From: a virus
Length of the DNA stretch: 26,561 nt
IMG/VR virus record: IMGVR_UViG_3300042924_005687
Coordinates: 1-26,561 of that record
Direction: 5' to 3' (one strand)
Shown here: piece after piece, positions 7,125 through 15,560 of the stretch
How the letters are laid out: each line of letters starts with the position of its first letter
How positions within the stretch are numbered: position 1 is the stretch's first letter
Translations under genes and position numbers: made by a program
Notes under the pieces: generated by a model
What the model was told of the DNA's origin: nothing
What the model saw: the letters and a program-made list of their open reading frames with translations, nothing else
Database searches by the model: none

Positions 7125-9269
7125 TTATGAACATGAAACACAGCTAATATCGTAATAAATTTTTACATCAATTATAACTGTTGCATCAACAATAGAAATC
7201 GGTGGATTACAAATTGTTGTTATCTTTAAATCACCACTTACAGGGTCAATTGTAACGGAGTCAATATTAGGATATGTCAATAATAATGTTTCAACAGAAT
7301 CAAATAAAATAGTATCTGTAGGATAATCAGTTATCCCACTACTTACATAAAAGATATCAGTTTGTATAACTCCATTAACATTTACAACAGATTCAAAAGA
7401 TGCGGAATTAAGAATACAATTAGTGTCACCAGAAGTTAAATCAAAAAATCCTTCAATTAACATCTGTTTTAACCCTTTCTTAACTATTTGACCAGTATTA
7501 TTGAAATCATCATCACAAATATTATATATTTCATATGATGAAAATAAATTATACCCCAATAAAGTTATTGTTCTAGTTTGACTACAACCAAATGAATCGG
7601 TTATAGTTAATGAATATGTTCCAGCTGATAAGTTCGTTACAGTTAATCCTGTTTGTAATCCAACATTTGGACTCCAATTTAATGTAAATGGTGGTTCACC
7701 ACTCGTTATAAATGTTTCTATTATCCCATTATTGCCAATAGGATTTGTTCCATTTAAAATGAAATTAACACCACTCGAACTATTAATCGTAAATGGTAAT
7801 ATTTGTTGACATAAGTTAACATCAGTTACTGAAGCAGTATAACTTCCTGATGGTAAATTAGTAAATGTGTAGGATAAAGCATTAGAAATAACACTTTGAC
7901 CATTAATTTGATATGTATATGGTGCAGTTCCACCAGTAGTTATAGATAAGGTTACTGAACCATCATCATTTCCACAGGTTGTACCTGTTGTTGTTGTGGT
8001 TAGTGTATATAATATGGTGTTGTTTATTGTATACGTTTGTGAATAAGGACATATTCCTAAACTATCAGTAATAGTCAACAAGTAATTACCTGAACTTAAT
8101 CCATTGAATATTGCTCCACCATTTTGTGTTGGTTGGAGGAAAGTACTCGTATTTGATAATGAATCAGTCAATGTGTAAGTATATGGGGCACTACCCCCAA
8201 ATATAGTTACATTAATTTCACCTCCATTATTATTACATATTGAATTTGTAATATCAACAGTAACTAATGAAATTCCACTAGGGGTTTGTAATGTTGTTGT
8301 TGATGTTGATTGACATAAACCAGCATCAGTAACCGTAACTGAAAAATTACCTGATGGTAATCCAGTGAACGTATAAGAAGTATCAAATGTTATAACAACC
8401 TCTCCATTTGACCCTTCAATGTGATAAGGTGCTGTACCTCCTGAAATATAAATTGTTACAACACCATCAGAAATATAACAAGATGGTTCACTATCAATTA
8501 AAATTAAAGAACTCAATACTGGTACTGATTCAATAGTACCTGAAGCTGCAGTATTACAACCAATTCCATCTGTAACTAAAACACTATAAAATCCATTACT
8601 TAAACCAGTAATTGATTGTCCTGTCCCACCATTTGACCATAAATAAGTATATGGAGGAGTTCCAGTTAAACCAGTTATATATAAAGCACCAGTATTAATA
8701 AAACATGGGGAATTATTTACTTGATATAACCCATATGTAAATGAACTTGATGGTTTAATTATACAACTTTCACTTTTACCAGTACATCCACCACCATCAT
8801 CAGAAATTACATAATATGTTCCAGCTGAAAGTGAACCAAATACTATACTATTAATTCCACTAGTTCCTGAAGTTATAAATCCAATTGTATTTTCATATAA
8901 AAAATGTGTTGACGGGGCGTACAAATTTTGAGTTGTTGCAGTTATTACACCATTATTAAAACCACACGAAGTATTTCTTGACTGAATGTAAACACAAGTA
9001 CCTGATGAAATATTAACATTCATTAAGAAATATGTATTACCTGATAAACAACTATCAATAACATTAAAAGTATATGTTCCAGCTGATAAACCACTTTCAG
9101 TATAGCCTGTAACACCAGGTCCTAATGCTGTAGTTCCTGTTGTAGGACTAATCCATTGAATTGTATAATCTGGAGCGTCGCCCTCAATAGTAATCCCAAA
9201 TGAACCACTACTAGTATTTGAGCAATCACCAGTTATACCACTTAAAAAAACATTTAATTCACAAGCCAT
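7125..9269 (-). CDS. Multi-SprB-repeat virion-type protein
   Basis: This protein has 714 residues with about seven tandem SprB-type modules, at roughly 16-73, 100-161, 188-238, 263-319, 344-407, 431-487 and 511-562. Each has the pattern DGxVxxxIxGGxxPYTYxx, then LxxGxYxxxxTDxxGC; clear cases are SGGTAPYHIEGS, FGGSAPYTYTL and TGGTAPYTYQING. Residues 575-714 form a separate C-terminal domain ending SCVSCS that resembles the end of the neighbouring upstream gene's product. There is no signal peptide or sorting domain, which argues against a host adhesin. The ATG overlaps the preceding stop by one base (TAATG), so translation is probably coupled. The modules are likely Ig-like spacers of a fibre or tail-tip protein that reaches the host surface. 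Module recognition is firm; the role is inferred. Confidence 0.75.
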   Translation of the reverse strand: MACELNVFLSGITGDCSNTSSGSFGITIEGDAPDYTIQWISPTTGTTALGPGVTGYTESGLSAGTYTFNVIDSCLSGNTYFLMNVNISSGTCVYIQSRNTSCGFNNGVITATTQNLYAPSTHFLYENTIGFITSGTSGINSIVFGSLSAGTYYVISDDGGGCTGKSESCIIKPSSSFTYGLYQVNNSPCFINTGALYITGLTGTPPYTYLWSNGGTGQSITGLSNGFYSVLVTDGIGCNTAASGTIESVPVLSSLILIDSEPSCYISDGVVTIYISGGTAPYHIEGSNGEVVITFDTSYTFTGLPSGNFSVTVTDAGLCQSTSTTTLQTPSGISLVTVDITNSICNNNGGEINVTIFGGSAPYTYTLTDSLSNTSTFLQPTQNGGAIFNGLSSGNYLLTITDSLGICPYSQTYTINNTILYTLTTTTTGTTCGNDDGSVTLSITTGGTAPYTYQINGQSVISNALSYTFTNLPSGSYTASVTDVNLCQQILPFTINSSSGVNFILNGTNPIGNNGIIETFITSGEPPFTLNWSPNVGLQTGLTVTNLSAGTYSLTITDSFGCSQTRTITLLGYNLFSSYEIYNICDDDFNNTGQIVKKGLKQMLIEGFFDLTSGDTNCILNSASFESVVNVNGVIQTDIFYVSSGITDYPTDTILFDSVETLLLTYPNIDSVTIDPVSGDLKITTICNPPISIVDATVIIDVKIYYDISCVSCS

Positions 9270-12200
9270 TAACTACAATATATTTGAAAATTTATTCCTA
9301 CATTTATTTTAAAGTTTATAATTGAATCCGAAATTGAACAAGATTCACTATAAACTACCACCGTATCATTATCAGTTAAATAATAATTATATCCATAATT
9401 CTTAAGTTCTTCTAATGCGGCAATTATAGCTATATCCCAATCAGAAACACTTGGTGTACTAAATGTTGGTATGTTATACCCAATTCCATTAAAGAATGGA
9501 TATGAAACAACTGTAGTATTATTTATACGTAAATCAACATACCATATAGTTGTCATACTATTTAAATCACAATTACTTACAGATGTTCCATTCGTCACCA
9601 AATATGTATTTAATACATTACCCAATACAGAACCAAAAGTTGTTACTTTAGGATTAGAATCCCAAGGATATATTGGACACTCAACAGATTCAACTGGGCA
9701 ATCTAACCTATATAAATTGTCATTTAATTCACAAGGTCTACATAATGGTGGTCTTTGTTTTGTTGATTCGCAATCAACACCTTCAGTTGATATTAGAAAC
9801 TTTTCGCTAGTCCAAGTTTTACTTATAGGACACTCTGAATCAACATCCAAATATCCATATTCTATATTGTTTATAAAAAATTCCCATCTAGATAATGATG
9901 AATTATATCTAATTAATAACACATTCCCTGAACTTAAATCAGTATAAGTGTAAGATTGTCTATTATTAAAATAACCATTAGGCGTTAATTTAAAAATTCT
10001 AGGACTACTTGGATCCTTCAATTTAAATGTTAATTGAATGCACTCACAAGGATTTGTTTCTTCAATTGTTATAATTTGACATCCTCTTTGTCTTTTCCAT
10101 ACAAATTTTTGTCTATGAAATATTGAATTTTCATATTTGATTCCCGTATTAAATATTGTGGTTGCGGGAACCATTTGTTCAATTAATCTAATCCAATAAT
10201 CACCCAAACCATTGACATAATCTATCATAGTTTGGTATGTAAAATTATTGTTAGTAATATCAACATTTTCAGACTCCAAATATCTCCAATAAATAGATTC
10301 TAATGTTGGATAACCTCCAGTTTTACCATTAAATGAATATTGTCGATTTCTTACATTAATCATATTTCTCCAAAATGTCTGAGCAAATTCGAAGAAAGAT
10401 TTACTTTTTGGTTTTGGATTTAATTCAGTCCAATCTACCCCACCTCTATATGGATATCTAGGTATAGGGCATGGGTCACAAGGGTCATCACTACCAAAAT
10501 TCATCCCTTCATTAGGAATTGGGTAATTTAATTCTCTTGACAAATACCATACATCATATGCCAATCCTTGTGCTGGATTTAAAAATATCTCAGTATTTTT
10601 AACATTTAAAACTAATTTATCGTCACCAACAAAATATCTAGCATTTATATTTCCATCCAAATTAAGTCGTAGATTAATTTCATCATCATACCAACTTTTG
10701 TTATTGTCAACCGATGGTGATAATCTATAACCTAAATTCATAAATGGAAATTTTCTAAATCTATTTAGATATTCTTGACCATATGAAAATGGTAATAAGG
10801 ATGTTTGATAATTAGGATTATTACCCGTGAAAACACTTAAAGTAATATTAACTTCTTCTGGTCCTCTATGTTGTGGTGTTTGTTCAAACCAACCACTTCC
10901 TATTTGAAAGAAATAACTATCAGAATCAATAGGTGCTTTAGGAAAGCCTAAACTATCAATTGGAAAATCATCTATAGAAGTATTAACATCTTGAATTATC
11001 ACTTCAGTTGTAAACCCAGTATATTCTACCCCAAATATTGAAAAGGTATTTGCGGGTTCTAAAACAGGAAGTTGTTGCACATATGTCCCACCTGAAATAT
11101 TTCTAAATTCCGTATTGAATTTGTTCATATTTATTTTTTGGTCAGCCAAATAAATAAATTCATTAAATTCAACCAAAGCATCTGGAGCACCAATAAGTTT
11201 TAATAAAATCTCAATTGATTTTCTAGTTCCTTTTGATTTAAAAAGATAGGCTGAGTTTAATATTATATTTCTATAAAATTGATAATTTAATTCATCTGGA
11301 GTTTGAGGATTTGGTAATCCTGAGAAATTTGATTGTTGTTGGTTATTTTGACCAAATACCGAAGACAAAAATTGGTCGTTTGTTATTGGTGATATATTTG
11401 TACTCCACCCTAAAGTTTGTGCTAAATTTTTAAGAAGTTGACTTGGTATATCATTACCTATAGTATAATTTACTGAAGTCATAAACGATAATGAAGTAAT
11501 AAACGTATTTACTTCATCAAAACTTCTACCATATATTTGTAGTATTTTTTCAACTTTTTGGTCATCAGTATCAAATTCTTTTAATGCGCCAGTTGTTAAA
11601 AATCTTGATATTAAATTGGTTCTAAGTTCATCATATAATTCACTTATTTCATTAAGTTTTGTTAAATAATTTTGAAATGATGCTGTAATAATATCAAGAT
11701 TCCACTTACCATATAAAGTCCAAGTTAATTGATTTTTTTCAATGTAAAACGTACCATCTTCAGCTTCTCTAGGTATTTGATATGTTGATGTGTATATCGG
11801 TGTTACATTCCTATTTAATAAGAAATTTTCAACCTCCCCAAAATCTTCATTGAATACTTTATTAACTTGAGTATCGTTAGGTCTAATAATTAAATCACTA
11901 ATAGTTGTTGATTCACCAGAAAATGGATTACCTTGGACTGTTAAATTAAGTGTACCAACGGTTAAAGATGTTGTTGGTATAATTCCAATTACTTTATATC
12001 CATCATTATTAACATACAATGAATAATTTGCATATTCTATTGTCATATTTCTTAATGAAGAAACTTCAATTTCTCTCAATTCAAGATTTCTTGTTGAATT
12101 AACCGTAAAATCAATACCAAATGGATTCCTAATCTTAGCTAAGTCCAAATCAAACGTTGTTGAATCTGTTGTTGGGTTATATAATATATTGATTGCTGTA

Positions 12201-12598
12201 TCACCAGTTAAGTAATTTAAACCTAAAAATGTTGATTCTATCGCAGCAGGAAAATAACTTATGATTGTTGTAATTGTTGCTGACATTCTTTTAACTAAAG
12301 AACCATATAACACAAAATTACTTATTTGTGATAAATCATAATTAGGATAAACCTTAAAATTATTTTCAACTATAGTTTTTGATTGATTAACATTATCTAA
12401 CCCCAAGGATTCTAAATTTATTGGGTTTGAGAATGTCCCAGTAATAAATGTTCTATCAACCTTTTCACTAGCTGATTGTGTGAATTCAAAATTACCCTGA
12501 GTTAACCCACCACCACCAACAAGTTGTAACCCAACTAAATTGTTAGAAAAACTACCAGCACCTGATGCTTGTGGAGGACAAGTAAATTTATTCGCCAT
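9269..12598 (-). CDS. Large baseplate/tail protein, tail-protein-I-like segment
   Basis: This protein has 1109 residues. Residues about 345-480 resemble phage tail-protein-I-type baseplate proteins: QKVEKILQIYGRSFDEVN, LAQTLGWS, then FYRNIILNSAYLFKSKGTRK followed by a short helix and IGAPDALVEFNEF. A later conserved-looking segment is YWIRLIEQMVPATTIF (801-816) followed by a KFVWKRQRG stretch. Cys pairs occur at DPCDPC (705-710) and 953-956. The C-terminal 100 residues begin NCDLNS (1009-1014) and end YCS, matching the layout of the next gene's last domain. It shares one-base stop/start overlaps on both sides and sits in the gp25/gp6 operon, so it is probably a baseplate component. By size and position it could stand in for T4 gp7, but that is a guess. 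Confidence 0.6.
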   Translation of the reverse strand: MANKFTCPPQASGAGSFSNNLVGLQLVGGGGLTQGNFEFTQSASEKVDRTFITGTFSNPINLESLGLDNVNQSKTIVENNFKVYPNYDLSQISNFVLYGSLVKRMSATITTIISYFPAAIESTFLGLNYLTGDTAINILYNPTTDSTTFDLDLAKIRNPFGIDFTVNSTRNLELREIEVSSLRNMTIEYANYSLYVNNDGYKVIGIIPTTSLTVGTLNLTVQGNPFSGESTTISDLIIRPNDTQVNKVFNEDFGEVENFLLNRNVTPIYTSTYQIPREAEDGTFYIEKNQLTWTLYGKWNLDIITASFQNYLTKLNEISELYDELRTNLISRFLTTGALKEFDTDDQKVEKILQIYGRSFDEVNTFITSLSFMTSVNYTIGNDIPSQLLKNLAQTLGWSTNISPITNDQFLSSVFGQNNQQQSNFSGLPNPQTPDELNYQFYRNIILNSAYLFKSKGTRKSIEILLKLIGAPDALVEFNEFIYLADQKINMNKFNTEFRNISGGTYVQQLPVLEPANTFSIFGVEYTGFTTEVIIQDVNTSIDDFPIDSLGFPKAPIDSDSYFFQIGSGWFEQTPQHRGPEEVNITLSVFTGNNPNYQTSLLPFSYGQEYLNRFRKFPFMNLGYRLSPSVDNNKSWYDDEINLRLNLDGNINARYFVGDDKLVLNVKNTEIFLNPAQGLAYDVWYLSRELNYPIPNEGMNFGSDDPCDPCPIPRYPYRGGVDWTELNPKPKSKSFFEFAQTFWRNMINVRNRQYSFNGKTGGYPTLESIYWRYLESENVDITNNNFTYQTMIDYVNGLGDYWIRLIEQMVPATTIFNTGIKYENSIFHRQKFVWKRQRGCQIITIEETNPCECIQLTFKLKDPSSPRIFKLTPNGYFNNRQSYTYTDLSSGNVLLIRYNSSLSRWEFFINNIEYGYLDVDSECPISKTWTSEKFLISTEGVDCESTKQRPPLCRPCELNDNLYRLDCPVESVECPIYPWDSNPKVTTFGSVLGNVLNTYLVTNGTSVSNCDLNSMTTIWYVDLRINNTTVVSYPFFNGIGYNIPTFSTPSVSDWDIAIIAALEELKNYGYNYYLTDNDTVVVYSESCSISDSIINFKINVGINFQIYCS

Positions 12599-13506
12599 TA
12601 TTGAGTTATATTTGTAAAGTTTTTACTGAAATCAATGTTATCATTTCTATCTTGTCTAACTTCATACAACAATTCATTGAATTGATCTCTAATTTCATAT
12701 AAATTGTATTGTTTGTAGATGTTATTATCAGAATCATATAATGTGTAAATTCCATCATCAATCGATTTCGTTTGATTACCAAACAATGCAATCGCTAATG
12801 TTGAGAAGTCGTGTTCAGCTATTTCAATATCCAATGATAATGGATTAAAAAATGTATGACTTATTATAACATTCTGATTTGGTTGTCCAATGAATGGTAT
12901 AGCATTAGGTTTGTTTGTAGGTGCTGATGATGGTGAAAGTGTACAAAATATTAAATTACTGCTACTATCAGTATATCTATATCTTATCGCTTTTTGTGAT
13001 GTATTTGTTAGATTTTGAATAACAGGTTCACAAAAGAATGATGAAGTTATTATTCTAAAGAAATTAGGTATTTTACTACCATCACTATTTAAATACTCAA
13101 TTCTAAATCCAACTAAACCTTGATTAACAAATTTATTTCTATACTCTGTTGGTACTGAATTTAAATCTATTATGATACCTCTAACATTAGGTAATGCCGA
13201 TAAAACACCGCAATCCAAAAGTGTTGTTCTTATTTGAACTGGTCTAACGTATAAAGTATATATACCTATCCTATTAAATTGCTCCGCTGGTAATCTAAGA
13301 TTATATAATCCACCCAAAATCTCAATATTAGCATTCCCACCTGTTTGTGCATTATTAAAATATGGTCTTAATATTGATTTGGCATCCAATTTAGTTAATA
13401 CAAAATTATCAGTATCATCCCTTGATGGGGTATAATTTAATATTATTTCCACATCTTCTGGTGAAACATCTGCTGGCCTTATTGTCCCATAACTACCTAC
13501 CGCCAT
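12598..13506 (-). CDS. Putative baseplate/tail protein of unknown family
   Basis: This 302-residue protein starts at ATG 13506 (MAVGSYGTIRPADVSPEDVE). It is mixed alpha/beta with many aromatic and Asn residues. A segment around 75-100 (LPAEQFNRIGIYTLYVRPVQ) looks like an Ig-like strand pair, and the C-terminus (IDDGIYTLYDSDNNIYKQYN, then LYEIRDQFNELLYEVRQDRN) combines a beta hairpin with a charged helix. No enzyme motif, signal peptide or membrane segment is present. It overlaps the following gene by one base (TAATG). The 52-base leader in front of it is one of the few gaps in the operon and holds a candidate promoter. Membership in the baseplate operon is the only functional hint. Confidence 0.5.
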   Translation of the reverse strand: MAVGSYGTIRPADVSPEDVEIILNYTPSRDDTDNFVLTKLDAKSILRPYFNNAQTGGNANIEILGGLYNLRLPAEQFNRIGIYTLYVRPVQIRTTLLDCGVLSALPNVRGIIIDLNSVPTEYRNKFVNQGLVGFRIEYLNSDGSKIPNFFRIITSSFFCEPVIQNLTNTSQKAIRYRYTDSSSNLIFCTLSPSSAPTNKPNAIPFIGQPNQNVIISHTFFNPLSLDIEIAEHDFSTLAIALFGNQTKSIDDGIYTLYDSDNNIYKQYNLYEIRDQFNELLYEVRQDRNDNIDFSKNFTNITQ

Positions 13507-13545
13507 TTATTATAAATTTTAATTCGTTTATCTTTATCACTTCTT

Positions 13546-13552
13546 ATAAATA
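13546..13552 (-). promoter_or_regulatory. Candidate internal promoter element (TATTTAT, minus strand)
   Basis: Read on the minus strand, TATTTATAAGAAG lies 39 bases before the ATG at 13506, in one of the few real gaps of the tail operon. The core matches those at 1803, 3267, 22742 and 25131. On the plus strand the same bases read TATAAATA, the T4 late-promoter consensus, but no plus-strand gene follows. Confidence 0.27.
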
Positions 13553-13558
13553 TTGAAG

Positions 13559-14737
13559 TTATGTATTTATTATATTGAAAAATCCATATCCATATTTTTC
13601 TATATCGCCAATATTATCAACTTCCCCTAATCTCATAATTCTTTCCAATCCTGAATTTTTACCTCTCTCTATGAATACATTTGATTGTATTTCAGGTTCG
13701 GAGATAACATTTAATAAAACCTCATTTTTGGTAATTGCTGAACAAACATAATCAACTGAAGATACCCCACTAACAACAAAAATTGTTATGTTGTCAGGGT
13801 AATCAAAATAGTCTAAATTATTAATAGTATATGCGGTATAATCAGCGTTTGGCGGAGTTCCATAAAAAATACCAATAGCTCCACTTGACCCAGTTACCGT
13901 TTCATTAGGTTTGTATTTACCCCCAATTAATTGTGTTTTAGGGCCATACACTTGTAAATCACTTAAACAAGATTTTGTATATCCACTAATTATCAATGGT
14001 TGACCTTGTAAGTAATCATTAAAACCATTTATTGTCGCATCACAAGTGCTATCACCGCTAAAAATATAATCATACATAATTGGTGTACCTGACCAACTTC
14101 CACCTAATGGTGTAAAATATGCAGTACCATTAGGATTATTGATTGTTACTCCAGTTATTGGTATATTGACTGTTTTTTGTATCAGATTATATCCCCAAGG
14201 ACTCATACCAGTTATTGATATTGTGTACTCACCATCTGACGAGTACGTATGTGGGATTGGTAGTGGGGTATATGGTGATACTGGTTCAGTTTGACCGTCA
14301 CCCCAAGAAATTTGATAACTAGAAAAACTTAAATATTTTTTAAGTTCGTTTTCTGAGGTGTTATACAAAATAACCGTATAATATGGAAAAATTGAATCCC
14401 CAGTAAAGATGAAATTATTCATTACATCTTGTTGTAATATCATCCCATCAAAAACAGAATAATACCCAATATCAGTTGCTGTTTCAGTTAATAAAATTGG
14501 AATTGTTATACCTGTTAATAAAGATGTTCCATTGGTACCACCAGATAAAAGTTGTGTCATTGACGAATAAACATATGTCAAACCAGTAAAATTACTTGTT
14601 GTGGTTGTTGTTGTAATGTCACAACAAGGGTCTGGTTCAACAATATTAGTTGTACCATCAACATTATATCTAACCAAAAATAAATCTTTATTTATTACTT
14701 CAGGTGAAATTCTAATATGTCTATTTTGTGTTCTCAT
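13559..14737 (-). CDS. PKD-domain virion-type protein
   Basis: This protein has 392 residues. After a short N-terminal arm come a Cys pair and a Thr tract, CCDITTTTTTS (38-48), similar to the linkers in the plus-strand tail genes. Residues about 138-192 contain a PKD-type Ig-like domain with its signature WGDG (145-148) and HTYSSDGEYTISITG (163-177). The C-terminus (ERGKNSGLERIMRLGEVDN, then KYGYGFFNI) is helical and polar and looks like a docking segment. There is no signal peptide, so a phage structural role is favoured over a secreted host protein. It begins 1 base after the stop of the 273-residue gene, implying coupling. PKD domains in phage tails usually act as spacers or carbohydrate/protein-binding modules. 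The exact position in the virion is unknown. Confidence 0.6.
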   Translation of the reverse strand: MRTQNRHIRISPEVINKDLFLVRYNVDGTTNIVEPDPCCDITTTTTTSNFTGLTYVYSSMTQLLSGGTNGTSLLTGITIPILLTETATDIGYYSVFDGMILQQDVMNNFIFTGDSIFPYYTVILYNTSENELKKYLSFSSYQISWGDGQTEPVSPYTPLPIPHTYSSDGEYTISITGMSPWGYNLIQKTVNIPITGVTINNPNGTAYFTPLGGSWSGTPIMYDYIFSGDSTCDATINGFNDYLQGQPLIISGYTKSCLSDLQVYGPKTQLIGGKYKPNETVTGSSGAIGIFYGTPPNADYTAYTINNLDYFDYPDNITIFVVSGVSSVDYVCSAITKNEVLLNVISEPEIQSNVFIERGKNSGLERIMRLGEVDNIGDIEKYGYGFFNIINT

Positions 14738-14738
14738 C

Positions 14739-15560
14739 TTACTGCGGCGGATTTATATATTCATACCATTTCATAGGATTAATGCTTGTTCCAATTCTTG
14801 TATTTGGATTATTCCCATCAAAAATTTGATATGTTTTATTACTATAATCCAAAACAACTTTATTATAAAATAACTTATTACCATCAAAAACAAATTTATT
14901 AGGTAATATCGCTTGAGGTCTATTCATCATTTTCACAAAAACCCCCAATTTTGCATCAAAGAATTTTGCTGACATATAAAATGTATCTATCTCCAAATAA
15001 TTAAAATCATTCAACCAATAAAAAAAGAATCCCTCTTGGTCACCAATAAAATCCAATATAAAATATGGCTTTTTTATATTAACATTACTTAATGAACTTG
15101 AAGTTGAGGCTGTTTGGGTTAATCCTTGTTGTGTTGGTATTATTACAGTAAAATAGTTAGTATGACTTTTAACATTAGTTGTGTCATAAAAATCTAATTT
15201 AAAGAAAGAATTCCTAAATGGTCTACTAAAATAGTATACTTCAGTTGAAGTAAATCCTTCTGATAGATAACTATTTTTCCAAAGATTAATATCGGTAATA
15301 GTTGTTGATGTTACCGTAATTGGCGGTCTTTCATAAAAATTAAATTCATAATTAACTGCAGTTCTACTATCATTTGAGGAATATTCACTATGATGAAATC
15401 TTGAAACTTCAAAATCTGTCGCAGTTCCAATTATCTCTTCAATAACCGTAGATTCGTATTCTTCAATACTATCTTGTTTACCTAAGAAATCCCAATTCAT
15501 TTCAATTGGTAGTTCAAGTCCTTGATTAGTATCCGAAAGTCTTAAATAATATTTATTCAC
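14739..15560 (-). CDS. Putative tail protein of unknown family (GTG start)
   Basis: This protein has 273 residues. The frame starts with GTG at 15560 (MNKYYLRLSDTNQGLELPIE), inside the last 8 bases of the preceding gene; no ATG occurs before residue 21, so GTG is the best start. The N-terminus looks like a short beta pair followed by an acidic helix (KQDSIEEYESTVIEEIIGTA). The middle is aromatic-rich beta sequence, and a hydrophobic segment PYFILDFIGDQEGFFFYWLN is more likely a buried core than a membrane helix. It ends WYEYINPPQ. No recognised domain is present. The tight overlap with both neighbours and the operon context suggest a baseplate or fibre-attachment part, but no specific function can be assigned. 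Confidence 0.5.
   Translation of the reverse strand: MNKYYLRLSDTNQGLELPIEMNWDFLGKQDSIEEYESTVIEEIIGTATDFEVSRFHHSEYSSNDSRTAVNYEFNFYERPPITVTSTTITDINLWKNSYLSEGFTSTEVYYFSRPFRNSFFKLDFYDTTNVKSHTNYFTVIIPTQQGLTQTASTSSSLSNVNIKKPYFILDFIGDQEGFFFYWLNDFNYLEIDTFYMSAKFFDAKLGVFVKMMNRPQAILPNKFVFDGNKLFYNKVVLDYSNKTYQIFDGNNPNTRIGTSINPMKWYEYINPPQ

Noticed and set aside
7125-9269. The SprB-repeat gene as a host gliding adhesin, making this a bacterial chromosome segment
   Set aside because: It has no signal peptide or C-terminal sorting domain, and it is translationally coupled to baseplate-operon genes.
9471-9947. 158-codon plus-strand open frame
   Set aside because: It lies wholly inside the 1109-residue minus-strand gene, has no leader or recognisable domain and reads as the antisense of that gene.
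13545-13552. Plus-strand TATAAATA, identical to the T4 late-promoter consensus
   Set aside because: It points away from the adjacent minus-strand genes and no plus-strand gene follows. The minus-strand reading TATTTATA is the more useful one.
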